Below are positions 8,768 through 17,428 of a DNA stretch of 64,000 nucleotides, in pieces. The stretch is taken from NCBI RefSeq assembly GCF_017312485.1, contig NZ_BMBA01000002.1, positions 241,935-305,934 on the forward strand. The letters are read 5' to 3'. A program made the translations under genes and the position numbers. The DNA is from Clostridium zeae. Lineage in GTDB: Bacteria; Bacillota; Clostridia; Clostridiales; Clostridiaceae. The notes below the pieces were generated by a model that did not search any database, had not been told where the DNA came from, and worked only from the letters and a program-made list of their open reading frames with translations. The first letter of the stretch is position 1. Every line of letters starts with the position of its first letter.

Positions 8768-10186
8768 CTATACAGCTTCTTTTATTTCTTCTTGAACATT
8801 TTTTCCTGCTTGTTTTTCTAAATAATCATATACCACATTTTTATTCTTTCTAAATAAAATTAGTAGTACTGCATATACAGCAACAGCCAATGCTATAAAG
8901 ATAGGATTTTGACTTAAGAATGCTAAGAATACTAGTCCCATTAGAGGCTTTCCTAGGATGTTAAAGCTAGTTATCATTAAAGCTCCTACTGGTAAAGATA
9001 CTCCTACACCAACTGCTATTTGAGTAAATAGTGGTGCTGTATAAGTACACATATATAAACCTAATCCAAACCATATTATGCCGTTAACTACTGTCTTTGC
9101 TATATTACCATTTGTTAATGCAATTATTCCTTGTACCATGAATGGTAAGGCTAATAAGTCAACTACTGGAAGAACCTTATTTCCTGGTAATACCATTGCT
9201 ACTATTACCATTATTGGTATTAAAACAACTCCACTTATTAGTGTTGCTGGTTCTCCATAACCAGTAGCATCATTTACGCCCAAGAACCAAGTACGATTTA
9301 CATTTGTATCCTTTTTAAGTGATTTTCTTGCAGCTTCTGTAATTGGAAGGAACGCCTGTGCAAAAAGTCCAGCTATTCTTGGGAATATAGCCATGATACA
9401 GCTTGTTGCAATACCCATCTTGGCTATTTCTCCCCATGCACTTAATGTACCTAAACTTGTAAAGTTACCTAATATTCCTATAAAAATACCTAATAATAAA
9501 CCTAAAGAGATTGGTTCACCAAAGAAACCTAATTTTTTCTGCAAAGTCTGTGGATTTAACTTTATCTTATTGAAACCTATTAAATTTAGTAAAGGATCTA
9601 TTGCAGCAGTAAAGATTGCTGCTTCAATATTATGCATTGCAATAATAGTACAGTTAGGGTATCCATAATATGTTGACCATCTTTTCGCCATTAATTCTGC
9701 TACCAATAAGCTATACATATTAAGTAATATCATACAACCTAATGCTAATAACATATTGTGGCTTACTACAAACACCATTGAGCCCCAAACTATATATGAG
9801 TAGTTGTTCCATAAATCTGAAGGTTGGAATACATCTGTCCATTTTAATAAGAATAATCCTGTCTGAACAATCAAACCAACAGCTAGAAAGATCATACCAG
9901 GTTCAGTTGAGAATGCAACCAACGCAGTTGCCTGCCAGCCTACATCAAATACTGGTAGGTGAATACCTGTATTATTAACCATCTTCTGAACTACTGGTGA
10001 TATTATAGGTGTAAATGAATTTAATAATAGCGTAAATCCTTCAAGTCCTACCCCTGCATAAAGTGCTGAGAAGAAAGCCTTTTTTGTTTTTACCTTTAAT
10101 ATTTTAGCAATAATAAAGATCATTATAGGTACAAATACAGGCGCTCCAAAGGTGTCAAATACTTGTTTTAAAATTTGAAAGAACAT
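8768..10186 (-). CDS. PTS galactitol-family transporter subunit IIC (locus 1)
   Basis: A 472-residue, strongly hydrophobic membrane permease of the galactitol PTS IIC family (GatC/SgcC type). FGAPVFVPIMIFIIAK begins the first membrane segment, FDVGWQATALVAFS and FGEPISLGLLLG are typical blocks, and VLPGNKVLPVVDLLALPF is the family hallmark near the C-terminal third. A soluble tail of about 20 residues ends the protein. With the IIB and IIA genes just upstream it should take up and phosphorylate a sugar alcohol. It is only moderately similar to the locus 2 IIC (22055-23326), so the two loci may differ in substrate. A GAGGAGG ribosome site precedes the ATG at 10186. Confidence 0.9.
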   Translation of the reverse strand: MFFQILKQVFDTFGAPVFVPIMIFIIAKILKVKTKKAFFSALYAGVGLEGFTLLLNSFTPIISPVVQKMVNNTGIHLPVFDVGWQATALVAFSTEPGMIFLAVGLIVQTGLFLLKWTDVFQPSDLWNNYSYIVWGSMVFVVSHNMLLALGCMILLNMYSLLVAELMAKRWSTYYGYPNCTIIAMHNIEAAIFTAAIDPLLNLIGFNKIKLNPQTLQKKLGFFGEPISLGLLLGIFIGILGNFTSLGTLSAWGEIAKMGIATSCIMAIFPRIAGLFAQAFLPITEAARKSLKKDTNVNRTWFLGVNDATGYGEPATLISGVVLIPIMVIVAMVLPGNKVLPVVDLLALPFMVQGIIALTNGNIAKTVVNGIIWFGLGLYMCTYTAPLFTQIAVGVGVSLPVGALMITSFNILGKPLMGLVFLAFLSQNPIFIALAVAVYAVLLILFRKNKNVVYDYLEKQAGKNVQEEIKEAV

Positions 10187-10204
10187 ATTAATACCTCCTC
10201 TATT

Positions 10205-10510
10205 TTACTTTTTTGATAACTCTTTAATAACTTTCATAACTTCATCTAAAAATTCTTCTTCCCCAAAACCAGTCAAGAATCCAACAGCATTTATTGTAGG
10301 TATGCCATAGTCTGCCTTAGGCAATGGACTAGTATGTGTTATGAAATCAAATCCACCTCCTTGAGCAAGGTTTAAAGCCTCTGTTGGTTTAGCCTCTGTT
10401 GCTGTAATTCTTATTCCTCTTTCTTCTAATTCGTCTTTAAGCTTTTCCGCTATCATTGAAGAAGTAACTGTACCTGAACCACATACTGATAATACTCTAA
10501 AAGTTTTCAT
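10205..10510 (-). CDS. PTS galactitol-family subunit IIB (locus 1)
   Basis: A 101-residue cytoplasmic IIB protein. The N-terminal phosphate loop SVCGSGTVTSSMIAEKL contains the cysteine (about residue 10) that accepts phosphate from IIA and passes it to the incoming polyol. The rest (GFDFITHTSPLP, GIPTINAVGFLTGFG) follows the GatB pattern. It lies between the IIA and IIC genes with gaps of about 20 bases. Confidence 0.9.
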   Translation of the reverse strand: MKTFRVLSVCGSGTVTSSMIAEKLKDELEERGIRITATEAKPTEALNLAQGGGFDFITHTSPLPKADYGIPTINAVGFLTGFGEEEFLDEVMKVIKELSKK

Positions 10511-10534
10511 AATTTTATCTCCTCTTTTTTATAT

Positions 10535-10984
10535 TTAAACTGATAGACAGTCTAATAAATTTCTTATTTCTTGCTTTGATTCTGCATTTTGGATACGAAT
10601 TAATAATTCTTTGTTTTGAAATACTGACATTAAGGTTTTTAGAAGTGTGACTTGGGCATTAGGATTTTTCACCGCTAGTAAAAATACTAGTTTAACCTTA
10701 GTCTTTTGCTCAGGATCAATCATCATATTGAACTCTACTGGTCGCTCTAAAGTTGCTATTGCAATTGCAGACTCGTTTACATGTCCAGGGTCAGTGTGTG
10801 GAATAGCAACACTAAAATCATCGATTGGCAATCCTGTAGGAAGTTTTTCTTCTCTACTTATTACTGCATCAACATAACTTTCTAAAACATATCCCTTAGA
10901 TTTCATATTGAAACCTAATTTTTCTATAACCTCTCTCCATGAACTTGCTTTTAATTTTAGTTCGATTAAATCTAAATCCAACAT
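10535..10984 (-). CDS. PTS IIA, fructose/mannitol/galactitol type (locus 1)
   Basis: A 149-residue PTS EIIA type-2 domain protein. The phosphorylated histidine lies in FSVAIPHTDPGHV at about residue 65, and RPVEFNMMIDPEQ plus VKLVFLLAVKNPNAQ are the usual following blocks. It receives phosphate from HPr and passes it to IIB. The gene starts 19 bases after the regulator stop, with GGAGTG as ribosome site and no room for its own promoter, so it is cotranscribed with the regulator. Locus 2 differs in having a σ54 promoter at this junction. Confidence 0.9.
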   Translation of the reverse strand: MLDLDLIELKLKASSWREVIEKLGFNMKSKGYVLESYVDAVISREEKLPTGLPIDDFSVAIPHTDPGHVNESAIAIATLERPVEFNMMIDPEQKTKVKLVFLLAVKNPNAQVTLLKTLMSVFQNKELLIRIQNAESKQEIRNLLDCLSV

Positions 10985-11003
10985 CTCTTATTCACTCCTT
11001 AAG

Positions 11004-13874
11004 TTAATTTAATGTGTAATATATTTTTTCTTTAAATTTTTCTAAGCTTTCTGTTGCCTTAAGTTCATCTATAAACCCTTGATTTAAAAATGGTTTAAGC
11101 ATACTCTTTACAATCTTCTTGTCATTGATCATAAGCGTCGGCAAGCACACTATCTGCACATTACCAAATCCCCAATTTATTGGCCTTTTCAGCTTTACAA
11201 AGACTATAGATGATTTTTTAACCTCTGAATTATCTCCATGTGGCATTGCTACTCCGCCTTTAAAAAATGTTGGTACAACCTCTTCTCTTTTAAAAACAGA
11301 CTTCATAAATTCTTTGTTTACATAGCCTTTATTAATTAGGAGTGAACACATTATTTCAATAAGCTCCTTAGAGTTTTTAATGTCTGGCTCAAAAAGTATT
11401 AGATCATCATCAAAAATTGAGCCTATATTAGATTTACTATGGTTCAATACAAACTCTAATTCTCTAGAACCATGATTCATATAAAACGGATCGTAGGGGA
11501 TAAAGTTAATGCCTTCAATCTCTGGATTTATAGTTCCTACGATTGCGATGATTTTATAATTACACTGTATTTCCTTGATTTTATCTTTCAGTTTCTCATC
11601 CATCATTCCAAGCTGGAAGATTTTTAAATTCGGATATTTTTTTTCATAAGATTCTTTTATAAATAAAGCAGTACCATCACCTGTCAAACATAGCGTAACT
11701 ATGGCTTTTGGTTTTGAAGTTTCTTCCACAATTAAATTTGTATAGTTTGTCCTTGACCTAACTAGGCTAAAATAAATTTCATCAAGATCACAATCCTTGA
11801 GAGATGCTTTTCTAACTGCCTCAATTACACTAAGCAAATCCACCCTATCTATTGTTCGAGTTTTTATTCCTAGCTTTTCTGTTACTAGTTCACCAACTTT
11901 AACTAAAGATCCCATGTCAACTAGGAATATTATTCCCTTTCCTTCATCAACAATTTTTGAAAGTACTAATGCCTTTTCATAGATTATGGATGGACTTTCA
12001 CTCAGTGGCATATCTATGGCTATAGGAAAATCTACATTTAACAATTGTTTTGTCACTTTAATTATTTCGGTTGCGATTTGCCCGTGAGACAGAACAATTA
12101 CTCCAACCTTACTTTGATTAGGCTTTTTCTCTGTAACAGCATTTATATACATAGCAATAAATCCGATTTCATCTTCAGGTACTTTTATGTTCTTTTTCTC
12201 TTCAAGCTTTTCTGAAAAATTAAGTGCTATCTCATACTCATTTTTCAATTCCTTTTTGATTTTTGTAAGATTTATATTTATAATTTGCTGTTTTAGTCTA
12301 ATTCTTTTTATAGCCTCTTCCAGGTGAATAGCTAAATATATAAATACGTTTTCATTTGAGCTATAGTCTACATTTGCATTTATAATATTAAGCTTAAGCT
12401 CTTTAATTAGCTCAATTAATTCAGCATCTACAAAATTAACTAATTCATTTAGGGTTACTAAGTGATTTTTTTCATTCTTGAAGCCTAAATCTTTAAATTT
12501 GTTCATTATAAATGCCCATAAGATTTCTTCACACTGGTTTGACGCCATCTCCAACTTTAAAAGTTCGTTATATTTCTTTTCTATTTGAGAATAGAAATCT
12601 TCAAGCTCTACATCTTTGTGTTTTACCTCTTTGTTAATCACTTCAAGTTTACTTCCTGAATGTGGTATAAATATTATGTCTTTAATATACTTTCTGACTT
12701 CAACAATATTTATGTCTTCAAGCATCAAGCCATTATCTACAATATTAGATTCAAGAACTTCGTCATACCCTATATTGATTATGTCTTCTTCTCTATTAAT
12801 GTGTTTCATAAAGGCTCTAGCACAAATCACCTTTACAAGACTTTTTAACTGACCTATATTACCACCAAATCTTTTTAAAGATAGAATCTCAATTACTCTT
12901 CCTTCAACATAGATTTTATAATTTATCCTGTCACACTCTTGCTGGAAAAACTGTTTTATCAGATCAATTTTTTCAACGAAAAATCTGTCTTTTAATGAAG
13001 GTATTGCTATAACCATAGGAATTCTTCTTCTAAAGGTTAGCAAAAGTTCTGATTCAATATTTTCTGTAGTAGCTCCTATGAACATAATATTTACTTTTCT
13101 TTCATTCTTAGTTTCACCTAGTCTCCTAAAAGTTCCCCTATCCAAAATAGAGAATAGAATTTCCTGTCCTTTAGGCGGCAATCTATGAATTTCATCTAAG
13201 AAAAGTATCCCATTGTTAGCTTGCTCTACAAGACCTTCACTATCAGAATCCGCTCCAGTAAAAGCACCTTTTTTATAACCATAAAGTAAAGATAGTATAA
13301 GCTGAGGGTTATCGCCATAATCAGCACAGTTGAATATAACAAGCGGCATATCATTTGTTTCATTTCTATAGACCTTAGCAAAATTATACATACATTCTGC
13401 AAATTGAGTTTTTCCAACTCCACTTTCTCCAGTTATCAAGGTTGGTAGTCCAAATGGAGGGTAAAGAATGGCTGACTTTGCCTGTGCAATTGCTCTCTTA
13501 AGACTGCCATTATATCCTGTTAAACTTTCAAAAGGATCTAAGTTTTCTTCTACATCACTTACAACTTCTATATTTTTACCGCTTTCCTCCAAGATTTCTT
13601 CTACAACATGCCTTGAAATATCAAAGCCTTCTTGCAATAGTAACCTGGTTATCTTACTTATATTTACTTTTGGATCCTTCTTTAATATTTCATCTATAGT
13701 GTCCTCTAGATATGGCTTTCTTCTTTCTCTTGAATTTCCAATATTAAGTTCTTTCCTCAAGGCAGTAATGTTCTCTCTTGAAGTGGCTAAGAGTTTAGCA
13801 AGCTTAACATCGGTATAAGGATCTTTCTTATTTTCATTTTTTATTAGATTTAAAAACTTTTCCTTCAAACTCAT
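11004..13874 (-). CDS. LevR-like σ54-dependent activator with PRD and PTS domains (locus 1)
   Basis: A 956-residue regulator. Residues 1-90 form a helix-turn-helix region (DVKLAKLLATSRENI). The AAA+ domain has Walker A GESGVGKT at about 148, the σ54-contact loop GAFTGA at about 205 and Walker B ILFLDEIH at about 225. PRD-type helices follow, then a mannose-IIA-like domain (VIVLSHGQIATE, His at about 595), a IIB-like stretch (VTLCLTGDGTALF) and a C-terminal type-2 IIA domain (GGVAMPHGDN, His at about 876). PTS phosphorylation probably gates its activity. The frame extends to 13952, but the ATG at 13874 has an AGGGGG ribosome site, and the σ54 promoter lies inside the longer version. Confidence 0.9.
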   Translation of the reverse strand: MSLKEKFLNLIKNENKKDPYTDVKLAKLLATSRENITALRKELNIGNSRERRKPYLEDTIDEILKKDPKVNISKITRLLLQEGFDISRHVVEEILEESGKNIEVVSDVEENLDPFESLTGYNGSLKRAIAQAKSAILYPPFGLPTLITGESGVGKTQFAECMYNFAKVYRNETNDMPLVIFNCADYGDNPQLILSLLYGYKKGAFTGADSDSEGLVEQANNGILFLDEIHRLPPKGQEILFSILDRGTFRRLGETKNERKVNIMFIGATTENIESELLLTFRRRIPMVIAIPSLKDRFFVEKIDLIKQFFQQECDRINYKIYVEGRVIEILSLKRFGGNIGQLKSLVKVICARAFMKHINREEDIINIGYDEVLESNIVDNGLMLEDINIVEVRKYIKDIIFIPHSGSKLEVINKEVKHKDVELEDFYSQIEKKYNELLKLEMASNQCEEILWAFIMNKFKDLGFKNEKNHLVTLNELVNFVDAELIELIKELKLNIINANVDYSSNENVFIYLAIHLEEAIKRIRLKQQIININLTKIKKELKNEYEIALNFSEKLEEKKNIKVPEDEIGFIAMYINAVTEKKPNQSKVGVIVLSHGQIATEIIKVTKQLLNVDFPIAIDMPLSESPSIIYEKALVLSKIVDEGKGIIFLVDMGSLVKVGELVTEKLGIKTRTIDRVDLLSVIEAVRKASLKDCDLDEIYFSLVRSRTNYTNLIVEETSKPKAIVTLCLTGDGTALFIKESYEKKYPNLKIFQLGMMDEKLKDKIKEIQCNYKIIAIVGTINPEIEGINFIPYDPFYMNHGSRELEFVLNHSKSNIGSIFDDDLILFEPDIKNSKELIEIMCSLLINKGYVNKEFMKSVFKREEVVPTFFKGGVAMPHGDNSEVKKSSIVFVKLKRPINWGFGNVQIVCLPTLMINDKKIVKSMLKPFLNQGFIDELKATESLEKFKEKIYYTLN

Positions 13875-13902
13875 ATCAAGTCCCCCTACGCTTATTATAT
13901 TT

Positions 13903-13919
13903 AGCAATTGTCGTGCCAA
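13903..13919 (-). promoter_or_regulatory. σ54 promoter for the locus 1 regulator-PTS operon
   Basis: The minus strand at 13919-13903 reads TTGGCACGACAATTGCT, a full match to TTGGCAC-N5-TTGCW with correct GG-N10-GC spacing. The predicted transcript start is near 13892, just before the ribosome site at 13881-13887. The regulator therefore appears to activate its own operon. The position also rules out the longer start for the regulator. Confidence 0.88.
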
Positions 13920-14016
13920 CCATATTTCAAATCTTAACAACTCCTTCCACATAGCTTATAGCGCCAACAAAACCATCATGTATACATTTTCAAAAAACTA
14001 CTTACGTTTTCGTATA

Positions 14017-14032
14017 TACATTTTCCTAAAAT
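14017..14032. promoter_or_regulatory. Candidate upstream activator site (second TACATTTTCCTAAAAT)
   Basis: Exactly the same 16 bases as at 8509-8524, in the same orientation relative to the downstream σ54 promoter, about 100 bases upstream of it. Related ACATTTT strings flank it (13984-13991 and 14037-14046). Proposed as the binding site of the locus 1 activator; inference only. Confidence 0.5.
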
Positions 14033-14079
14033 TAAAATACATTTTTTTATTTCTATTACTTATTGTTAAAAGGTGCATC

Positions 14080-14172
14080 AAGAAAACTTACGATATTCAG
14101 GTTCGAAAATCGTTGATGTATAAATTTTAGGCATGTATAAATTAATAATTACCCTTTGAACACTAAAGTTTT
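14080..14172. repeat. Degenerate palindromic repeat, family 2
   Basis: TTTTAGGCATGTATAAATTA followed by ATAATT near 14126-14150 matches the reverse complement of one arm of the family 2 palindrome at 42909-43030. The other half (TTCGAAAATCGTTGATGTAT) is only loosely preserved. Together with the candidate activator site and the terminator it accounts for most of the gap between the regulator promoter and 14378. Confidence 0.4.
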
Positions 14173-14245
14173 GTGAATTATTATAAATTTAAAAATTCTA
14201 TTTGTTGTTTTATACATCCCCATTACTAAATACTGTAAAGAACCA

Positions 14246-14296
14246 AAAAATCCTTTGTAATTCATATATTTAATGAATTACAAAGGATTTTTATTA
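14246..14296 (-). terminator. Terminator of the locus 2 operon
   Basis: A perfect 18-base stem (AAATCCTTTGTAATTCAT at 14248-14265 against ATGAATTACAAAGGATTT at 14273-14290) with a seven-base loop. On the minus strand it is followed by TTTTTTGG. It lies about 85 bases beyond the stop of the last locus 2 gene. Confidence 0.85.
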
Positions 14297-14378
14297 TATA
14301 TAATAAAATATATATTTAAGATAAAATTTAGTCTATTGTAGGTAAACTAACTTTATGATAAAATTTACGATTTAACAA

Positions 14379-15068
14379 TTAACATTTCTGATTAACTTCA
14401 CAGTAATTACTATATAGTTCTCTTATGTCTTCTATCTTTTTCTTATATGTTTCTCCATCGTTTTTAAACAAAGCTGAAGTCCCTAAAACAAATACATCTA
14501 CATTTTGTTTTCTTAGAGCCTCCATCGTAGTTTTATTTATACATCCATCTACTTCTATCATTGGTCTTTTATCAATATCTTCAAATCGTTTATTTAGCTT
14601 TCCTATCTTCTCTATTACTTCATACCTGAACTTTTGACCAGCAAAGCCTGGATTCACTGTCATGACCAAAATCATATCTACTACCTCAAATATATATGGT
14701 TTTATAATCTCCACAGGAGTATCTGGACTTATTGCCAGTACAGGTTTAATATTTTTTTCATTCAGCAAGTAAATATCTCTTTCTAAATTACTGCTTGCCT
14801 CAATATGAAAGGACATGAATTCTGGTTTTAAATATGAATACATCTTGATATATTTTTCAGGATTCATTGTTGCTAAATGTATGTCCAAGGAAATATTGGT
14901 AGAATTTTTAATAGCCTCCAAAACATATGGCCCCATGGCTAAATTATTAACAAAAACTCCATCCATTACATCGCAGTGTAGTAAGTCTATCTTTGCTTCT
15001 TCAAGCTTTTTTAATTCTCTATCTAAATTTAATTGATTTCCACACATTATTGACGCTGCTAGTTTCAT
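14379..15068 (-). CDS. Ribulose-phosphate 3-epimerase family protein, AlsE-like
   Basis: A 229-residue TIM-barrel epimerase. Catalytic positions are present: LHCDVMDGVFVNN, LDIHLAT, SFHIEAS, MTVNPGFAGQKF and IEVDGCIN with the second Asp. It is clearly different from the two standard Rpe proteins in this window. Features such as EVDGCIN and VFVLGTSALFK are closer to D-allulose-6-phosphate 3-epimerase (AlsE), so a hexulose or unusual pentulose phosphate is possible. That assignment is tentative. It is the last gene of locus 2, about 85 bases after the mutase gene, and has GGAGGTG before the ATG at 15068. Confidence 0.8.
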   Translation of the reverse strand: MKLAASIMCGNQLNLDRELKKLEEAKIDLLHCDVMDGVFVNNLAMGPYVLEAIKNSTNISLDIHLATMNPEKYIKMYSYLKPEFMSFHIEASSNLERDIYLLNEKNIKPVLAISPDTPVEIIKPYIFEVVDMILVMTVNPGFAGQKFRYEVIEKIGKLNKRFEDIDKRPMIEVDGCINKTTMEALRKQNVDVFVLGTSALFKNDGETYKKKIEDIRELYSNYCEVNQKC

Positions 15069-15153
15069 CTATTTGCACCTCCATAATTTACAACAGAATG
15101 TTATCATGTAGGGAAACTTGATAACTTAAAGAACTCTCAGGAAGTATATAATT

Positions 15154-16698
15154 CTAAGATAAAATAAGATTCTTATCTTTTTTATTCATACTACTTACTT
15201 CTGACAAATCCAACTGTTCATAATTCTTTAGAAATGATGTTAAAGCATTTAGTATAATACTAGTACCGCCTTTACAATCTGACTCAATATTTATAGGTAC
15301 CACTGGTTCATGTAGTGACATTCTTAATAACAACCATCCATCACCGTTATCTTTGTCACAATTGATTTTTATTCCTTCATAGTTTTTAGCCTCAATACTC
15401 CATCCTGGAATATTAGGCACATAATTTCTTAGCCCACTTATAACTTGACTTCCATAGCTGCTAAACTCCTCAGCTTTTATTTTAACTCTAACTTCCGTAC
15501 TTTCTAAAGGTTTTTTTAGATTGTTTATTAAACTTTCTATCTTCTTTCCCTGTTCCTTTAGCTTTGCCATCTTAATCAATATCTTAGCTATAAGATAAGC
15601 CCCATCATCTAAAAAGTAGTTCTCCTTTAAAGCAGCATGTCCTGAAGTCTCAATAGCAAGTTGACTGTCTAAACCTTCTTCATTCATTCTTTTAGATTCA
15701 TTTATAACATTTCTATATCCTCTTTTAAATCTATGATGACTTCCACCAAGTTCTGTAATAAAGTCCCTAAGGCCATTTGAAGTTACTGAATCTGTAACTA
15801 TTATGGAACTCGGATGTTCTTCTAAAACTATAGCTGAAATCAGTGCTATCAATGAGTTTCTGTTTATTTCAGTTCCATCTCCACTAACTATTGCAGCCCT
15901 GTCCACATCCGTATCAAATATTATTCCTAAATCTGCTCTTGATTTTATCACTGCATCTCTTATTGATTTCATCGCATCCTTATTTTCTGGATTTGGAATA
16001 TGGTTTGGAAACATTCCATCAGGATTTAAAAATTGACTTCCTTCAATATCCGCTCCTAATCTTCTAAGCACCTTATTTGCAAAAAAGCCACCTGCCCCAT
16101 TTCCTGCATCCACAATTATCTTTAGTCCTTGTAACGGATTATTATAATTTGTTTGTGAATTAACTTCATTCCTTATCTTATTCACTAGAATATTTGAGTA
16201 TTCTTCTATAAAATCTATTTTATTCAAACTACCTTTTGTAGTATAGATAAGCTCTGCTTCACAAGCAATATTCAAGATTTCGCTTACATCTTCTTTTTCA
16301 CAGCCACCCTGAGGAGTAAAAAACTTAAGTCCATTATAATAGTAAGGCAGATGACTTGCGGTAATCATTATTGCTCCATCACATTTATAGCTTTCATGTA
16401 TTGTAGTCATAAACATAGCAGGAGTGGTACACATCCCACAATCGTAAACATTGCACCCAACATTGATTAGCAAATCTATTACCTCTTCCTTAATGGAAGG
16501 ACCTGATAGTCTAGAATCTATCCCTACAGCTATATTAATTTTCTTATTATCAGCATTTTTATTTTTTAACCAATTAAAGAATCCATGTCCTATAAATCTT
16601 GCAACTATAGGTGTAAAATTTACGCTATGCTCTAAATTTTCAATAGCTATTCCTCTTATATCTGTGCCGTTTTGAAGCTTCTTTAATTTTTCGATCAT
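15154..16698 (-). CDS. α-D-phosphohexomutase family protein (locus 2)
   Basis: A 514-residue paralogue, of the same length, of the protein at 3055-4599. It shares GTDIRGIA, the altered phosphoserine loop TASHLPYYYNGLKFF, the metal loop DTDVDRAAIV and ETSGHAALKENYFLDDGAY. In the metal loop the usual Gly is Thr here and Ala in locus 1. Keeping the altered TASHLP loop in both proteins indicates a defined subfamily, not decay. Its presence in both polyol loci suggests a required step, perhaps moving phosphate between C1 and C5/C6 of the imported sugar (inference). Ribosome site GGGGGA precedes the ATG at 16698; about 150 bases separate it from rpiB. Confidence 0.85.
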   Translation of the reverse strand: MIEKLKKLQNGTDIRGIAIENLEHSVNFTPIVARFIGHGFFNWLKNKNADNKKINIAVGIDSRLSGPSIKEEVIDLLINVGCNVYDCGMCTTPAMFMTTIHESYKCDGAIMITASHLPYYYNGLKFFTPQGGCEKEDVSEILNIACEAELIYTTKGSLNKIDFIEEYSNILVNKIRNEVNSQTNYNNPLQGLKIIVDAGNGAGGFFANKVLRRLGADIEGSQFLNPDGMFPNHIPNPENKDAMKSIRDAVIKSRADLGIIFDTDVDRAAIVSGDGTEINRNSLIALISAIVLEEHPSSIIVTDSVTSNGLRDFITELGGSHHRFKRGYRNVINESKRMNEEGLDSQLAIETSGHAALKENYFLDDGAYLIAKILIKMAKLKEQGKKIESLINNLKKPLESTEVRVKIKAEEFSSYGSQVISGLRNYVPNIPGWSIEAKNYEGIKINCDKDNGDGWLLLRMSLHEPVVPINIESDCKGGTSIILNALTSFLKNYEQLDLSEVSSMNKKDKNLILS

Positions 16699-16850
16699 AA
16701 AAATTCCCCCTAGCTACTTAAATATATTGACGTTTAATTTCAAACTTAGATAATATATTATGTTTTAAAAACTGTTCTTAATACATCATATTACTTATTG
16801 AAAACATACAAATTTTCAATAATACCACTTACTTTTTCTAATATAAATAG

Positions 16851-17297
16851 TTAAACTTCACCGCGCTCAATATTGTCAATCATAGCCAATCTATTGCTGT
16901 GTCTTCCACCTAAGAACTCAGCATTAATCCAAGCATCAACTATATCAAGGGCTAAACCTTCTCCAATAACTCTCTCACCTAAGCATAATATATTTGTATT
17001 ATTATGCTCTCTAGTAGCTTTTGCTGAGAAAGTATCTCCTACTACCGCTGCTCTTACCCCTTTAAATTTATTTGCTGCTATAGACATACCTATTCCGGTT
17101 CCACAGCATAATATTCCAAGTTCACATTCTTTTGATACTACTGCTTTTGACACTTTAATACAGTATTCAGGGTAGTCTACGCTTGCATCATTGAAAGTTC
17201 CACAATCTTGAACTTCAATATTCTTAGACAATAAATGTTGTCTTATTTTATTTTTGAGATTTATTCCTCCGTGATCACAACCTATTGCAATTTTCAT
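16851..17297 (-). CDS. rpiB: Ribose-5-phosphate isomerase B / sugar-phosphate isomerase (locus 2)
   Basis: A 148-residue RpiB-family isomerase with AIGCDHGGINLKN, GILCCGTGIGMSIAANK (catalytic Cys) and SAKATREHNNTNILCLGERV. It is highly similar to the locus 1 enzyme. It lies between rpe and the mutase, whereas in locus 1 the mutase precedes rpiB, so the gene order has been rearranged between the loci. Confidence 0.9.
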   Translation of the reverse strand: MKIAIGCDHGGINLKNKIRQHLLSKNIEVQDCGTFNDASVDYPEYCIKVSKAVVSKECELGILCCGTGIGMSIAANKFKGVRAAVVGDTFSAKATREHNNTNILCLGERVIGEGLALDIVDAWINAEFLGGRHSNRLAMIDNIERGEV

Positions 17298-17376
17298 ATC
17301 TATATCAACCTTTCAATATTTACTAAATTCATAATTGTTGTAAATCTATTAATGACGTAGTATAATCTATAAAAGA

Positions 17377-17413
17377 ATAGGAGAATACTCGCAATATTCT
17401 CCTACCTTTTTTA
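17377..17413. terminator. Hairpin between rpe and rpiB of locus 2
   Basis: AGGAGAATA (17379-17387) pairs with TATTCTCCT (17395-17403) around a seven-base loop. On the plus strand it is followed by ACCTTTTTTATT, and on the minus strand by ATTCTTTT. Because locus 2 is transcribed from the minus strand, it may be a weak internal terminator or an RNA processing site lowering rpiB and later genes. Confidence 0.45.
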
Positions 17414-17428
17414 TTAAAACTGTGGGGG

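Noticed and set aside
13875..13952. A 26-residue longer N-terminus for the locus 1 regulator
   Set aside because: The σ54 promoter lies inside this stretch and the ATG at 13874 has a strong ribosome site.
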